A stretch of 64,000 nt of DNA. It comes from Cannabis sativa. Taxonomy: Eukaryota > Streptophyta > Magnoliopsida > Rosales > Cannabaceae. The notes beneath the pieces are model-generated. The model saw nothing but the letters and a program-made list of their open reading frames with translations, made no database searches and was not told the DNA's origin. Shown piece by piece: positions 49,062 to 59,715 of this stretch. Every line of letters begins with the position of its first letter. Within the stretch, counting starts at the first letter, position 1. The translations under genes were made by a program, and so were the position numbers. The stretch spans positions 50,361,429 to 50,425,428 of the forward strand of contig NC_083610.1 of assembly GCF_029168945.1 (NCBI RefSeq). Direction: 5' to 3'.

Positions 49062-52000
49062 CTATTGATAATATAATTTTAAACTCTCGCCATTCCAAGC
49101 TCGTGGAATCGCAGTACCATCGAGTGCTGCGAGTCGGTATGTGGCGTCACCTATTTTTTCCGCAATGAGATATGGTCCTTCCCAATTATCTCCAAAGACC
49201 CCATGCGTTGGGTTCTTAGTATTTGGCATTACCCTTCTAAGGACCAAGTCTCCTGCTCGCAAGACCTTTACTTTTACCTTGGAGTTAAAGTATCTTGCAG
49301 TTCGCTGCTGGTAAGCCGCATTTTTTAAGTGCGCTTGATCACGTTTTTCCTCCAGAAGATCAAGGTAGAGTAACTGCTTCTCCTCGTTCTGCGAGATGTT
49401 GAAAACATCTCTGCGTAGGGAACCTGCCCCAATTTCAACTGGCAACATGGCCTCGCACCCGTAAGAAAGCGAGAAGGGTGTTTCGCCAGTTGTGGATCGA
49501 GGAGTTGTATTATAAGACCACAGGACTTGCGGTAACTCATCTGGCCAAGCCCCTTTGCGATCTTCTAGTCTCCCTTTGATGGTGTGTTTTATTATTTTGT
49601 TAACAGCTTCAGTCTGTCCATTGCTTTGCGGGTAAGCAACCGCGGAGAATGCCTTTTTGATTCCCAGATCGTCGCATAATTGTCGCATCTCTTTACAATC
49701 AAACTGTTTGCCATTGTCTGAGATGAGTTTGTATGGAATACCAAAGCGACAAATTATGGAGGTATAGACAAACTCGCGCAATTTTGTTGCTGTGATGGTT
49801 GCGAGTGCTTTGGCTTCGGCCCATTTCGTGAAGTAATCTACTGCGACTACCGCATATTTGACTCCACCTTTCCCTTTAGGTAGCTCGCCGATTAAGTCAA
49901 TCCCCCATACTGCAAAGGGCCATGGACTTGTGATAGAATGGAGGTTACTTGGAGGTTGGTGGGTATATGTGGCTATTCGCTGGCACCTGTCACACTTCTT
50001 CGCAAATGCGAGAGCATCTTGTCGCAAGGTTGGCCAGTAATACCCTTGTCGCATGATTTTTAATGCAAGGGAGTTACCTCCGATATGATTGCCACAAATC
50101 CCCCTGTGTACCTCGCGAAGTATATAACCACAATCTTCCCCGCTGATGCATTTGAGTAGAGGTTGACTAAAACTTCTGCGATACAACCTTTGGTCATATA
50201 TTACATAGTGGGCGGCTCGTTGTCGCAGCTTTCTTGCTTCTATTTTGTCATCAGGCAAGAGACCCTTTTCCAGATATGCGACGATAGGAGTCATCCAGGT
50301 GATCTCCTGAACGGTATCTATTTCCATGATCACTTCTTGATTTATAGTTGGGTGAGCCAATACATCTACCGGAATTACATCGAGCAATTCGGCTTCTCTA
50401 GTTGAGGCCAAACGGGCCAGTGCGTCTGCGTGTGAATTTTGAGCACGCGGTACTCGAGACACAGCTACTTTTTTGAATTTCTGCATTAGTTCGCATACAA
50501 TGGCTAAATATTTAACCAATCTCCCACCTCTTGCCAGATATTCTCCATTCACCTGGCACACCACGATTTGGGAGTCGCTAAAAGCCTGAAGGTACTCGAC
50601 TTTCATCTCGAGAGCGAGTTTCAATCCTGCGATTAATGCTTCATACTCGGCTTCATTGTTAGATGCTGAAAATTCAAAACGTAAAGCAGCATGTACATTA
50701 AAATTACTGGGACTGATTAATAAGATCCCACTACCAGAGCCTTCGCTATTTGAGGCCCCATCGACGTACAATGTCCACATCTCTCTATTCGCAATAGCAA
50801 TGTCGCTTTTGTCTTCTATGAGTGCTACCTCGGTGCTGGGGAATTCAAGGATAAAATCTGCCAAGGCTTGCCCCTTGATCGCAGTTCTTGGTTTATACTT
50901 GATGTCGAACTGACTCAACTCCATCGCCCACTTCAATAATCTCCCCAATGCTTCTGGTTTTGCCAGAACTTGCCTTAAGGGGTAGTTTGTCAAAACTTCA
51001 ATACTGTGAGCTTGGAAATAAGGTCGCAATTTTCTTGACGATGTTATCAAGGCAAATGCCAACTTTTCCATTTGAGGATAGCGCGTCTCGGCATCCAGTA
51101 ATCGCTTACTGACATAATACACTGGGTATTGCCGTCCTTGGTCCTCGCGTACTAGTACTAAACTTATCGCATATTCCGACACTGCTAAATAGATGGACAG
51201 GACTTCACCGGTCATTGGCTTTGACAAGATCGGAGGTTGCCCCAAGTGGGTTTTTAAGGTTTGAAAAGCCTGCTCGCACTTTTCGGTCCAATGGAACCTT
51301 TTGTTGCCTTTCAAAATCTGAAAAAACTCTTTGCACTTATCAGAAGATCTGGATATAAAGCGGTTTAAGGCTGCGACTTTACCTGTGAGGCTTTGAACTT
51401 CCTTCGGCTTGGTTGGTGATGGCATTTCTACCAATGCCCTGATCTTCGCAGGATTGTCCTCTATTCCTCGCTGATTAACCATGAACCCAAGGAATTTTCT
51501 AGAGCCAACTCCAAAGACACATTTTAGAGGGTTCAGCCGCATCTTATACCGTCGTAATATATCAAACATGGTCTGTAAGTGGGCAATATGATCCTTCGCA
51601 TGTTGAGATTTTACGAGCATATCGTCAACATATACCTCCATGGTTTTTCCAATGAGATCTGCGAACATCATGTTCACTAGCCTCTGATAAGTCGCACCTG
51701 CGTTTATTAAACCAAAAGGCATCACTTTGTAACAGTATAGTCCTCGATCAGTAATGAACGAGGTGTGTTCCTGGTCTGGTTCATACATCGGGATTTGATT
51801 ATATCCCGAGTATGCGTCCATGAAACTCAAGAGTTCGTGACCTGCAGTGGCATCAACAAGCTGGTCAATGCTAGGAAGGGGAAAGCTGTCTTTGGGACAG
51901 GCTTTGTTTAGGTCTGTAAAGTCAACACATGTGCGCCATGAGCCATTAGGCTTAGGCACGAGTACGGGGTTCGCTAACCAGTTGGGGTAAAACGACTCCC

Positions 52001-53597
52001 GTATAAAGCCGCAGGCAAGGAGGCGGTCGACTTCTTCTTTTAGCGCTTGGTACCTCGCGGGGTCCATTTTGCGGCGCTTTTGTCGGACACCTCGCACCTC
52101 GGGGTCAATGTTCAAGCGATGACACATGACTTGCGGAGATATCCCGACCATATCTGAGTGTTTCCAAGCAAAAACATCAAGATTTTGCTTTAAAAAGGTC
52201 GTTAATTGTTCTCGCAGCTGAAAATTTAATTTAGAACCAATTTTCAAAACTTTATTATTATCTACAGGATCTATAGGTACCTCAATAGTGTCTTCCGCGG
52301 CTTGGGCTGCGGCGGTGTGATCGAGGATTCTTGGATCCAAGTCTGGTTCATCTATGTGCGGCACCTCCTCGATTCTGAGGATCTCCTGGCGAGGAGGTGG
52401 TGCCTCCAAAAGGTAAATAACATTTACCTTTTTCTCTGCGAGTTTAACTGCTGTGTTGTAGCATTCCCGAGAATCTGCTTGGACTCCCCGCACAGAACCT
52501 ACTCCAGTGGGAGTAGGGAACTTCATTGTTAGATGATAGATCGAGGTTATGATCTTCATCTCCTTCAGGATCGGTCGACCAATCATGGCGTTATATGCTG
52601 AGTACTGGTCGATTACTGCGAAGTCAGCCATTGACTTGGCTGTCACTTGGGCAGTTCCCAAAGTGATTGGGAGTTTGATCATTCCTTTTATTGTTATGAC
52701 GTCACCTGTAAAACCATAGATGCTCGACGTCACAGGTCGCAGATCCTTCTCTTGCAACCCCATTTGTTTGAATGCTTGGAAATTCAACAGATTCACTGAA
52801 CTCCCATTGTCGACGAGTATGCGATGGACATTATCCCCGCCAATATTGGCGATTATGACTAGTGCATCGGAATGCGGGTGATGGACCCATCTCGCATCAC
52901 TCTCCATAAAGGTGATGTCATCGTATTCCTTCTTGAAAAGTTTCTCGGGCCGCTCACTAAGATTGTTGACATTGGTGAACGGCTTTTCTTTAGCTTCTCT
53001 GGCATATCGCTCTTGTGACTTGCGAGAGTCCCCTGCGATATGGGGTCCTCCAATAATAGTTAGGATGTTGCGAGGTGTTCTTGAGCCACTCGCATTCTGG
53101 TTTTCTCCTTTGTCATCCGCTTGGGGATGACTTTCCTCGCTCTTCTTATACTTGTCGAACTTCCCTCTTCGAATTAGCTCCTCGATTTCATCCTGCAAGA
53201 CCCAACATTCTAAGGTAGTATGACCAATGTCCTTGTGGTACTTACAGAATTTTTTGGGGTCTCTTCTGTCGCGATTTCCCCTGATGGGGGGCGGTTTCTT
53301 GAAGACTCCATTTCTTTCTTCGATTGCGTAGATATGGTCTCGAGGGACTGCGAGTTCAGTATAGTTGACGAAACGAGGTCCACCTTTCCTTCTCGGCGAG
53401 GATTCCTTCTTTGGAGGAGACTTGGACAACTTTGGACTTCGCTGTCTCCGCGGGCTACGTCTCCTTGGGCTTCGGCCCCTGGAATTCTTCCCTCGGGGAC
53501 TACGAGATCGTGAACGCGGTATTGGTGATCGGCGTTTGTCTTTTCCCTTCTCTAACTCCGCCAGAGAATTCTCGATTCTCTTGTGGGGTTCGGCCAT
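49062..53597 (-). CDS. pol: Gypsy-C pol (late gag, protease, RT, RNase H, second RNase H, integrase), 1,511 codons open
   Basis: This is the longest open frame in the window. A basic Arg/Ser-rich region (residues 20-75) precedes a CCHC-like CKYHKDIGHTTLEC near residue 117. Then come protease DNGSSVNLL near 262, RT with NPVLVPKPNGSWRTCVDF and YVDDM near 655, RT-linked RNase H (YPVYYVSKRLL) near 800, a second RNase H (LYVDGASNSEGSGSG) near 943, the integrase zinc region (HRGICGNH, CDRCQR) near 1165-1200, and the integrase core with Asp (GIDLIG), Asp (SDNGKQFD, near 1292) and Glu (NGQTEAVNK). A GDNWEGPY block closes the protein. All catalytic residues are visible. The 53597 ATG is internal: the frame continues upstream into gag behind stops. 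Confidence 0.93.
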   Translation of the reverse strand: MAEPHKRIENSLAELEKGKDKRRSPIPRSRSRSPRGKNSRGRSPRRRSPRRQRSPKLSKSPPKKESSPRRKGGPRFVNYTELAVPRDHIYAIEERNGVFKKPPPIRGNRDRRDPKKFCKYHKDIGHTTLECWVLQDEIEELIRRGKFDKYKKSEESHPQADDKGENQNASGSRTPRNILTIIGGPHIAGDSRKSQERYAREAKEKPFTNVNNLSERPEKLFKKEYDDITFMESDARWVHHPHSDALVIIANIGGDNVHRILVDNGSSVNLLNFQAFKQMGLQEKDLRPVTSSIYGFTGDVITIKGMIKLPITLGTAQVTAKSMADFAVIDQYSAYNAMIGRPILKEMKIITSIYHLTMKFPTPTGVGSVRGVQADSRECYNTAVKLAEKKVNVIYLLEAPPPRQEILRIEEVPHIDEPDLDPRILDHTAAAQAAEDTIEVPIDPVDNNKVLKIGSKLNFQLREQLTTFLKQNLDVFAWKHSDMVGISPQVMCHRLNIDPEVRGVRQKRRKMDPARYQALKEEVDRLLACGFIRESFYPNWLANPVLVPKPNGSWRTCVDFTDLNKACPKDSFPLPSIDQLVDATAGHELLSFMDAYSGYNQIPMYEPDQEHTSFITDRGLYCYKVMPFGLINAGATYQRLVNMMFADLIGKTMEVYVDDMLVKSQHAKDHIAHLQTMFDILRRYKMRLNPLKCVFGVGSRKFLGFMVNQRGIEDNPAKIRALVEMPSPTKPKEVQSLTGKVAALNRFISRSSDKCKEFFQILKGNKRFHWTEKCEQAFQTLKTHLGQPPILSKPMTGEVLSIYLAVSEYAISLVLVREDQGRQYPVYYVSKRLLDAETRYPQMEKLAFALITSSRKLRPYFQAHSIEVLTNYPLRQVLAKPEALGRLLKWAMELSQFDIKYKPRTAIKGQALADFILEFPSTEVALIEDKSDIAIANREMWTLYVDGASNSEGSGSGILLISPSNFNVHAALRFEFSASNNEAEYEALIAGLKLALEMKVEYLQAFSDSQIVVCQVNGEYLARGGRLVKYLAIVCELMQKFKKVAVSRVPRAQNSHADALARLASTREAELLDVIPVDVLAHPTINQEVIMEIDTVQEITWMTPIVAYLEKGLLPDDKIEARKLRQRAAHYVIYDQRLYRRSFSQPLLKCISGEDCGYILREVHRGICGNHIGGNSLALKIMRQGYYWPTLRQDALAFAKKCDRCQRIATYTHQPPSNLHSITSPWPFAVWGIDLIGELPKGKGGVKYAVVAVDYFTKWAEAKALATITATKLREFVYTSIICRFGIPYKLISDNGKQFDCKEMRQLCDDLGIKKAFSAVAYPQSNGQTEAVNKIIKHTIKGRLEDRKGAWPDELPQVLWSYNTTPRSTTGETPFSLSYGCEAMLPVEIGAGSLRRDVFNISQNEEKQLLYLDLLEEKRDQAHLKNAAYQQRTARYFNSKVKVKVLRAGDLVLRRVMPNTKNPTHGVFGDNWEGPYLIAEKIGDATYRLAALDGTAIPRAWNGESLKLYYQ

Positions 53598-55055
53598 GGC
53601 GAAGAATTCGACTAAGGATTCGGGCCTTCAAGCTTGTAACTCCTTCCAAAAGTCGGTCCTCGGCAAGATACCTGTTATCAGCATGCAAACAAGCGAAGAC
53701 TCGGGAGCCTTCTCGACTTTTGTTACTTCTGCATTAAACCGTTTAAAATAGTCTTGTAAAGACTCACCAGGTTCTTGTTTGATGTTGGCCAAAGTCGTAT
53801 AAGGTGGCCTATAGGTCATCGTGGCCTGGAAATGTGTGAGGAATAAGTCGACGAAGGTTTCCTACGTCGATATCGACGCCTCAGGCAATTGGGTAAACCA
53901 ATCATGGGCGTTTTCCTCAAGTATTGCTGCAAGAATGCAGCATTTTACAGGCTGCGGTACCTGATCCACTTCCATTATAGTATTGAATTTTTCAAGATAA
54001 TCTATTGGGTTAGAAGTACCTTTATACTTAAGGGATTCGGATAGACGAAACCCCTTTGGTAGTTGAGCTTGTCGCACTTCTGTAGTGAAGGGCGAGGTAC
54101 CATACAACTTGTATATGGGCTTCCGTTGCTGCTCGAGCATTTTCAGAGCCTGCAGAAGCTTGCTCTGGTCAATCCCTCCAGTTGCAGGAGTCGGGGCTGC
54201 TACGAGTGCGGGAGTCGCAACTACTGCGACGAGATTTGCTGGGACATTGATCCCAGTGGTCGCGATCGGCGCGGTAGGCGTGTTATTATAGGTGTTGACA
54301 CCCTGATCGTCCGCATGGGGATCACGGAGTGTCTCTGTATTACCAGGGGCGCGAGAGCGTGCCCTAAAAATTGCGTTGAGGTGATCACGCAGATCACCCC
54401 GATGTACCTGGTAATGTCCTCCCTGTTGCGTCTGTACAGAGCCGCACCTTGTATATCTACTTGGAGTACGACCATGCGATGACGAAGAGGCTGATTCTGC
54501 GTCGTTGTCTCTTGATGGTCGACTGCGAGGATTACGTCGTTCAGGGTCTTCATCAACCTCTGTGCTTTGGTTTGGATACCTTGCGGATTGATCCCTCGAC
54601 GTTGGATGGTTCAGGTCCAAACCTTCAGGGTTGGTTCTCCGTTCCCTGCGTACACGGTTAGTATGACGTCTAGAAGTTGTTACCTGAGGGTTATCCGTGC
54701 GAATAGCAGGAACTTGAGGGGGGCTTCGGGCTCAGTTTTGTCCATCTACTTCGGCCTGTAGCGCGCAGTTGATCCTGAATCGCAGTATATTGATCAGTGG
54801 TGAGTTGGATGATTCCCTCAGATACCACTGCCGGAGTGACAGGGGAAAATGCATGGTTGCTGGTGGTGTGGATGTGTCCCCGACTTGAGGGTCAGTCGTT
54901 TCTGGGAACAGGTTGAGAGGTCTGATATTGCTTCTCCCTACTCCGCCGTTAATGACGTCCACAGGTGGCATTCCAGTTCCAGATAATGGTACGTTCATCG
55001 TCCCAATGTTGATGGACCCGTTGTTAGCTTCTCCGTTTGTGTGATTTCCAGCCAT
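53598..55055 (-). pseudogene. gag: Gypsy-C gag, in frame with pol, three stops
   Basis: ATG at 55055 (MAGNHTNGEANNG) starts the frame that continues into pol, 1,998 codons in all, almost the same as Gypsy-B. A low-complexity N-terminus is followed by the Retrotrans_gag core near 54050-53640 (NPIDYLEKFNTIM, ENAHDWFTQLP, SLQDYFKRFNAEV). Stops are TGA 54732-54734, TAG 53862-53864 and TGA 53628-53630. No frameshift is seen. Confidence 0.88.
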
Positions 55056-55113
55056 GATGGTATTTTTCTTTGAAATGAATAAAATCTTAATCGTTCCCAT
55101 AGACGGCGCCAAA

Positions 55114-55977
55114 TGTTGTCGAGTGGATTTCGCAACACCAAATTATATAGTATTACTAATAACAAGAAGAAATTTATGTGAAAAGACAAGTGCGAGTATT
55201 CAACCTAGAATGGCGAGTACTCGACTGGGAATGAGAAACAATCAACGAAGGCTGGAAAATAACAATAAGACAGAGAATTATAGTGGTTCAGTCAGATTAT
55301 GATTTGCTTAGTCCACTGTAGCAAGGGATTCGTAGGTGCCATTTCATGGTGGATCACCCCTTTATATACAAAGCAGGTGTCCAATCGGTTACACAAGGAT
55401 CACATTCATTGTTAATCCATTATTTACATATTGAATTGCAATAATTAAACCCAAGCAACGTTAACATTAATAAATGAATGACAGTTACTAAGTCCATCAA
55501 CGTATGCGTCTTCCGCATCTGCGGGTTGACTGTTCATGTTCTGTTGTTGAGCTCGCAGGGTTATCATTACGTTTGGAATGCCCGCGTTCTTAGGTAATCG
55601 CCTCTTGTAGACATCGCACGTCGAGCTGATAGAACCTAGACATGCGAGTCTATATCGGTTTATCAAGGCTATTGGGTCGTTGGGACCAAATCGCATCATA
55701 GAGAGTTGATCTCTATGCTTTCGCAGAAGTATAGAGAGGATACTCGCATATGTCTTGACACATGCGAGTTTGATCCATCCTGCATAATGCGAGTTACAGT
55801 TATGCGATCCGACTTTGGTCGTATTCGTAGTATCTCGCTGGTTTTATCCTGTGTGAGGTTTAAACTTCGAGGAGTCTCTCATGGACATTTCAGCTTTCAT
55901 TGGAAACCTTAATATACGTGTCCTCTAAATAGGAGTCTAGTCTCGAGTTTCTAGGTGAGAGAAATCTCACTATAACA
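55114..55977 (-). repeat. Gypsy-C 5' LTR, 864 bp
   Basis: Paired with 44468-45325. TATATAAA on the minus strand (55361-55368) is a plausible TATA box. The leader after it (minus strand) reads TTTGGCGCCGTCTATGGG, the GGCGCC type of primer site common in this lineage. Confidence 0.93.
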
Positions 55978-55982
55978 ATCCT

Positions 55983-57712
55983 CCAAAGAGTCAGCAATAA
56001 ACTTAGCAGCTGGAACTCTAAGCTCTTTTCTAAAGCTAGCAAAGAAATTCTGTTAAAAGCAGTAATCCAAGTAATTCCTTCATATGTGATGTCTTGTTAC
56101 AGAATTCCTCAGTCCATTTGTAAGCAGCTAGAAAAGCTCATGGCAAATTTCTGGTGGGGTTCAAAAGGCCAAAATAAATCTAAGATACACTAGAAATCTT
56201 GGCACAACCTTTGCAAATCCAAATTCTTTGGGGGTCTTGGTTTCAGGTCTATAATTCATCATAATCAAGCTATGTTGGCCTAACAAGCTTGGAGGATTTT
56301 CCAGAATCCTACTTCCCTTCTTGCCACTATCTTAAAGGCTAAATACTTTAAGCATAATGATTTCATCCTCCAAGCCTCCTTGGGACATTCTCCTTCCTTT
56401 CTTGGAGAAGTCTTCTTTGGGGAAGAAATCTCATCTTAAAATGCCTTGACTGGAAGATTGGGGATGGTAAATCCATTCCTTCCCTTAGCCTAAATTGACT
56501 GCCCGATTATGGTCATCCTTGCTACAAAGATGATTCCCTGCCTCCTGAGAACAAAATTTCTTATTTCATAAATGATAATGGCAATTGGGATCTTCACAAA
56601 CTCAACTCTTTTTTTGATAAGGATTTGGTTTAGTCCATTCTATCTACCCCAACTAACCCATATTCCAAGGACTGTCTCATTTCGGGACATGATCCTTCTG
56701 GTATGCTTACCGTTAAATCAGCATATCACTTAGCTAATTCTCATCATTCCTCTCCTTCTTCCTCCAATTGCAACAGTCTCAAAAGCTGGTGGAAATCTGT
56801 ATGGTCTTCCAACATCCCACCCAAAATAAAACATTCATTTGGAAAGCTTTCAATCACATACTTCCCTCCAATCTTAATCTTTTCTCTAGAAGAGTCCTCC
56901 ATAGTCCCTACTGTACACTCTGTTCTAACAAAGTGGACTCCAATTCTCATTCTCTTTTAGAGTGTTCCAGAGTAGGTAAGTTTTGAAAGAATACACGTTT
57001 TTGTTTTTTACTTTTATAAGAGTAACAAACAATGTGATATTAAAGAATATATTTTGAGAGGTTTTGAAAAGTTTACTAAACAAGAACTTTACACTTTTTA
57101 TGGTATCTTATGGGTTATATAGAATAATCGTAACAAGACTATTTTTGCAGATAAGAAGCCAAACTTTCAAGATATATAATACTTTATTAATTCTTACTTG
57201 CAGGAATATAATGAAGCTCAATCTAAAGTCCTTCCAGACCTCAAGTTGTCACAAGATAGCTCCTCTACAGACATCACTGAAGACGCTTTCCAAGCCCCCC
57301 CTGGTTTTTAAAGCTCCATGTTGATGCAGCTGTTCATAGTCACACTAATAAGTAGGGTTTTGGGGTTGTAGTTCAAGACCATAACGACCAAATCATAGCA
57401 GGTTTTCACTTCTCGACTGTCTCTCGAACACAGCCAATCTTTGCTGAAGTCGAAGCTCTCTTAAGAGCTTTAAGATGGTGTACAATGGTTAAATTCTCCA
57501 TTGGGTTGATTATCTCCGACTGTCAACTGCTAATTAAGAAAATAGGCCAAAGGCAGCACAACTTCTTGGCTCTTTCTGATAGAGTTTGGCAGATCATTTC
57601 CTCTTTATCTCACTTTCTTGATGCATCCATCTGCTTCATTCCTCGCATCCATAACACTCTTGCACATAACATTGCTCACCGAGCGTTAGGAACTAATGAA
57701 GAGGTCCTCTAG
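55983..57712 (+). pseudogene. LINE-3 ORF2 second part: RT end, zf-RVT, RNase H
   Basis: Immediately after Gypsy-C the LINE-3 frame resumes with KLSSWNSKLFSKASKEILLK and SYVMSCYRIPQS. It then has a zf-RVT part (SSNIPPKIKH near 56805, TLCSNKVDSNSHSLLECS near 56915) and an RNase H domain (LHVDAAVHSH near 57312; Glu in FAEVEALLRALRW near 57440; Asp in ISDCQLL near 57515; a late HNTLAHNIAHRAL near 57650). Stops occur at several points, for example TAG at about 56169 and 56643, and frameshifts separate the blocks. The last open stretch ends at 57712, followed by a short 3' UTR and A-rich tail. Confidence 0.85.
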
Positions 57713-57809
57713 AACAATTGTGTTCCTTTTTCTTAGCTCCTGTTCCCTTCCCCGCTCCTTCTCGATTATAGTTGCTAAGTACTCTAAAAAAAAGAACACG
57801 TAGAAGTAA

Positions 57810-58060
57810 ATTAGTAAAGTTAAAATATAACTCATTAAAAATATATTTTAAAAATGTGAAAAAAATGATACAAATTTGTTATATGATAAATATTGTTAAA
57901 TTTGACAAATATTGCATGATGTATTATCATAAATACATTATTTTATTAGTATATTTGATTACATTATTAAATGGTAGATTATATATAATATTTTTTTATT
58001 ACTTAAAATATTAGATTTTTTTATTAAATTTTGTAATTTTGCATTGGAGCACAATGCTAA
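57810..58060. other. AT-rich spacer between LINE-3 and LINE-4
   Basis: About 250 bp with no gene or recognised repeat. Confidence 0.6.
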
Positions 58061-58104
58061 ATGTATATATATATTTTTTTGAAAATAGAACCGTGATACA
58101 GAAC

Positions 58105-59715
58105 TTAGGGGAAGGCCAAATCAGCCATGAAGGCATGATAGGCATCTGAAGGAGAATCTCCATCGCACATAATAGAATCCTTAACCAGTAAGGCATTCTT
58201 AGCAATACAATGTGCCATCTTATTACATAGACTAGGTACATATTTGATCCCTAAACATCTACTCGAAGCAAGGCCTTCTTTGATGTCGTTGACAAGAAAA
58301 ACATCGTCCCCTCCCACTATGTTCCTGCTGCAGACAGCAGCAATCACAATCTGGCAATCAGAATGGATGTAGAAGTCGTTAATACCCGTATCTCTCGCAA
58401 TCAAGATGGCTTCTTTGATTGCCTTAAGCTCAGCCACAAAAGGAGATAAGGAATTATGCCAAAACCTGTGATATGAATGCACACACCTGCCAAGATGATC
58501 TCGAACAACTCCCCCGACCCCGCTGCTTCTATTCGAAGTGTCGATAGCAGCATCAACATTTATTATAAGCTTTCTGTCCTCATGAGGCGTCCAGCGCTGC
58601 ATATTCGCTTCCTGTTGTATATGGGACTTCTTAGTATTTCCATTATGTCTTCGGTATTCATCAAGAATGTTTGTAGCTACTTCAATAACATCTCCATATT
58701 TAGGGGAGAAGTTATTGTGTAGCGACAAGTTTCTAATATACCAAAGCTGCCACGACACCATCACAAAAAGATCGAAGTCTCTACTTGAAATATTTTCCTT
58801 CAAGGTCGAGAAGAAGATTTGCAAGTCTGGGTTCTCCCATTTCTTGATACTCTTATATAAGCCACAGTTTTTTCAAACTTCTTTGACAGACAAACACCTC
58901 CATAGAGCATGATTGATTGTTTCCTCACTTTTCATTCCTCTACACCGCTAACAATTTTGATCGACTTCCATACCCTTACAAAACAAAACACTGTTGGTTG
59001 GGAGCCACTTATGGCTCACTTTCCACAAAAATTGTTTGACTTTTGGCGGAACTCTCAAGTTCCAAAGGTGTCTCCACCATCTCTCACTGCTTTTTGTGTT
59101 CGAGTTCTCCTCAGTAATTCTCTCTTTCATAGCTGTAGTGTACCCGCTCCGAACATTATACTCCCCATTCTTTGAAAAGTGCCATATCACGTGGTCCTCC
59201 CTCTCCAAAGAGCCAAATTGAATCCCTAGAATTAGGTCTGCATCATCCTCACAAAAGATCCTCCTGATAAATTCTGCATCCCATTCTCCGTTAGCAAGGC
59301 GAAGGTCAACCACTTTGGTATTCGTAGGTATATCGGGGTTGATAAGTGGTTTGAAACTTGAGGGTCTAGGCAGCCATCTATCCTTAACAATATCAATATC
59401 TTCCCCTGACCCAACTCTCCATCTAGCTCCCTTCACAATAATCTCTCTACCCCAAAGAAGAGCCCTCCATACCGAGGATGCCAAAGACCCTTTCTTAGCC
59501 TCAAGGATGTTGGAATGGGAAAAATAGTTGTTCTTTAAGACCCTTCCCACCAGTGAGTTAGGATTCCTCAGTATGTGCCATACTTGTTTAGCCAAGAGGG
59601 CTTTGTTGAAAAGCTCAAAGTCTTTGAACCCGGTTCCCCCTTTCTCCTTAGGTGCACACATTTTGTCCCAAGATCCCCAATGAGTTTTCTTCTTCTTTTT
59701 AGGTGACCCCACCAA
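58105..59715 (-). pseudogene. LINE-4 ORF2 C-terminus: zf-RVT and RNase H
   Basis: The segment 59715-58948 reads KKKKKTHWGSWDKMCAPKEK, then a zf-RVT start (NLRVPPKVKQFLWKVSHKWLP). The frame is broken near 58945, where the Cys-rich block should follow. From 58824 an open stretch of 239 codons carries RNase H: INVDAAIDTSNRSSG near 58557, VAELKAIKEAI near 58437, HSDCQIVIAAV near 58365, and a C-terminal NKMAHCIAKNAL near 58210. Acidic residues of the RNase H site are present. It ends with TAG at 58105-58107. Confidence 0.85.

Larger units (their letters stand above)
44468..55977 (-). mobile_element. Gypsy-C: Ty3/gypsy, Tat-lineage LTR retrotransposon, 11,510 bp
   Basis: LTRs 44468-45325 (858 bp) and 55114-55977 (864 bp), beginning TGTTATAG on the minus strand and ending GACAACA, are flanked by perfect ATCCT duplications (44463-44467 and 55978-55982). 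About 18 substitutions and a 6-bp indel separate the LTRs, making it the oldest of the three. Gag-pol is on the minus strand and the antisense gene on the plus strand. It belongs to a different family from A and B: LTRs do not align and the primer site is TTTGGCGCCGTCTATGGG. Confidence 0.96.
40299..57791 (+). mobile_element. LINE-3: L1-type LINE with 18-bp TSD, split by Gypsy-C
   Basis: AAGAACTCGTAGAAGTAA at 40281-40298 and AAGAACACGTAGAAGTAA at 57792-57809 form an 18-bp duplication with one mismatch. Inside are ORF1, then ORF2 (endonuclease, RT, zf-RVT, RNase H) and a short A-rich tail at 57786-57793. Without Gypsy-C and one ATCCT the element is 5,978 bp, a plausible full length. The RT frame breaks at 44467 (SSFHFIL) and resumes at 55983 (QRVSNKLSSWNSKLFS), exactly as LINE-2 reads without interruption. 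Many stops and frameshifts show it is old. Confidence 0.93.
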
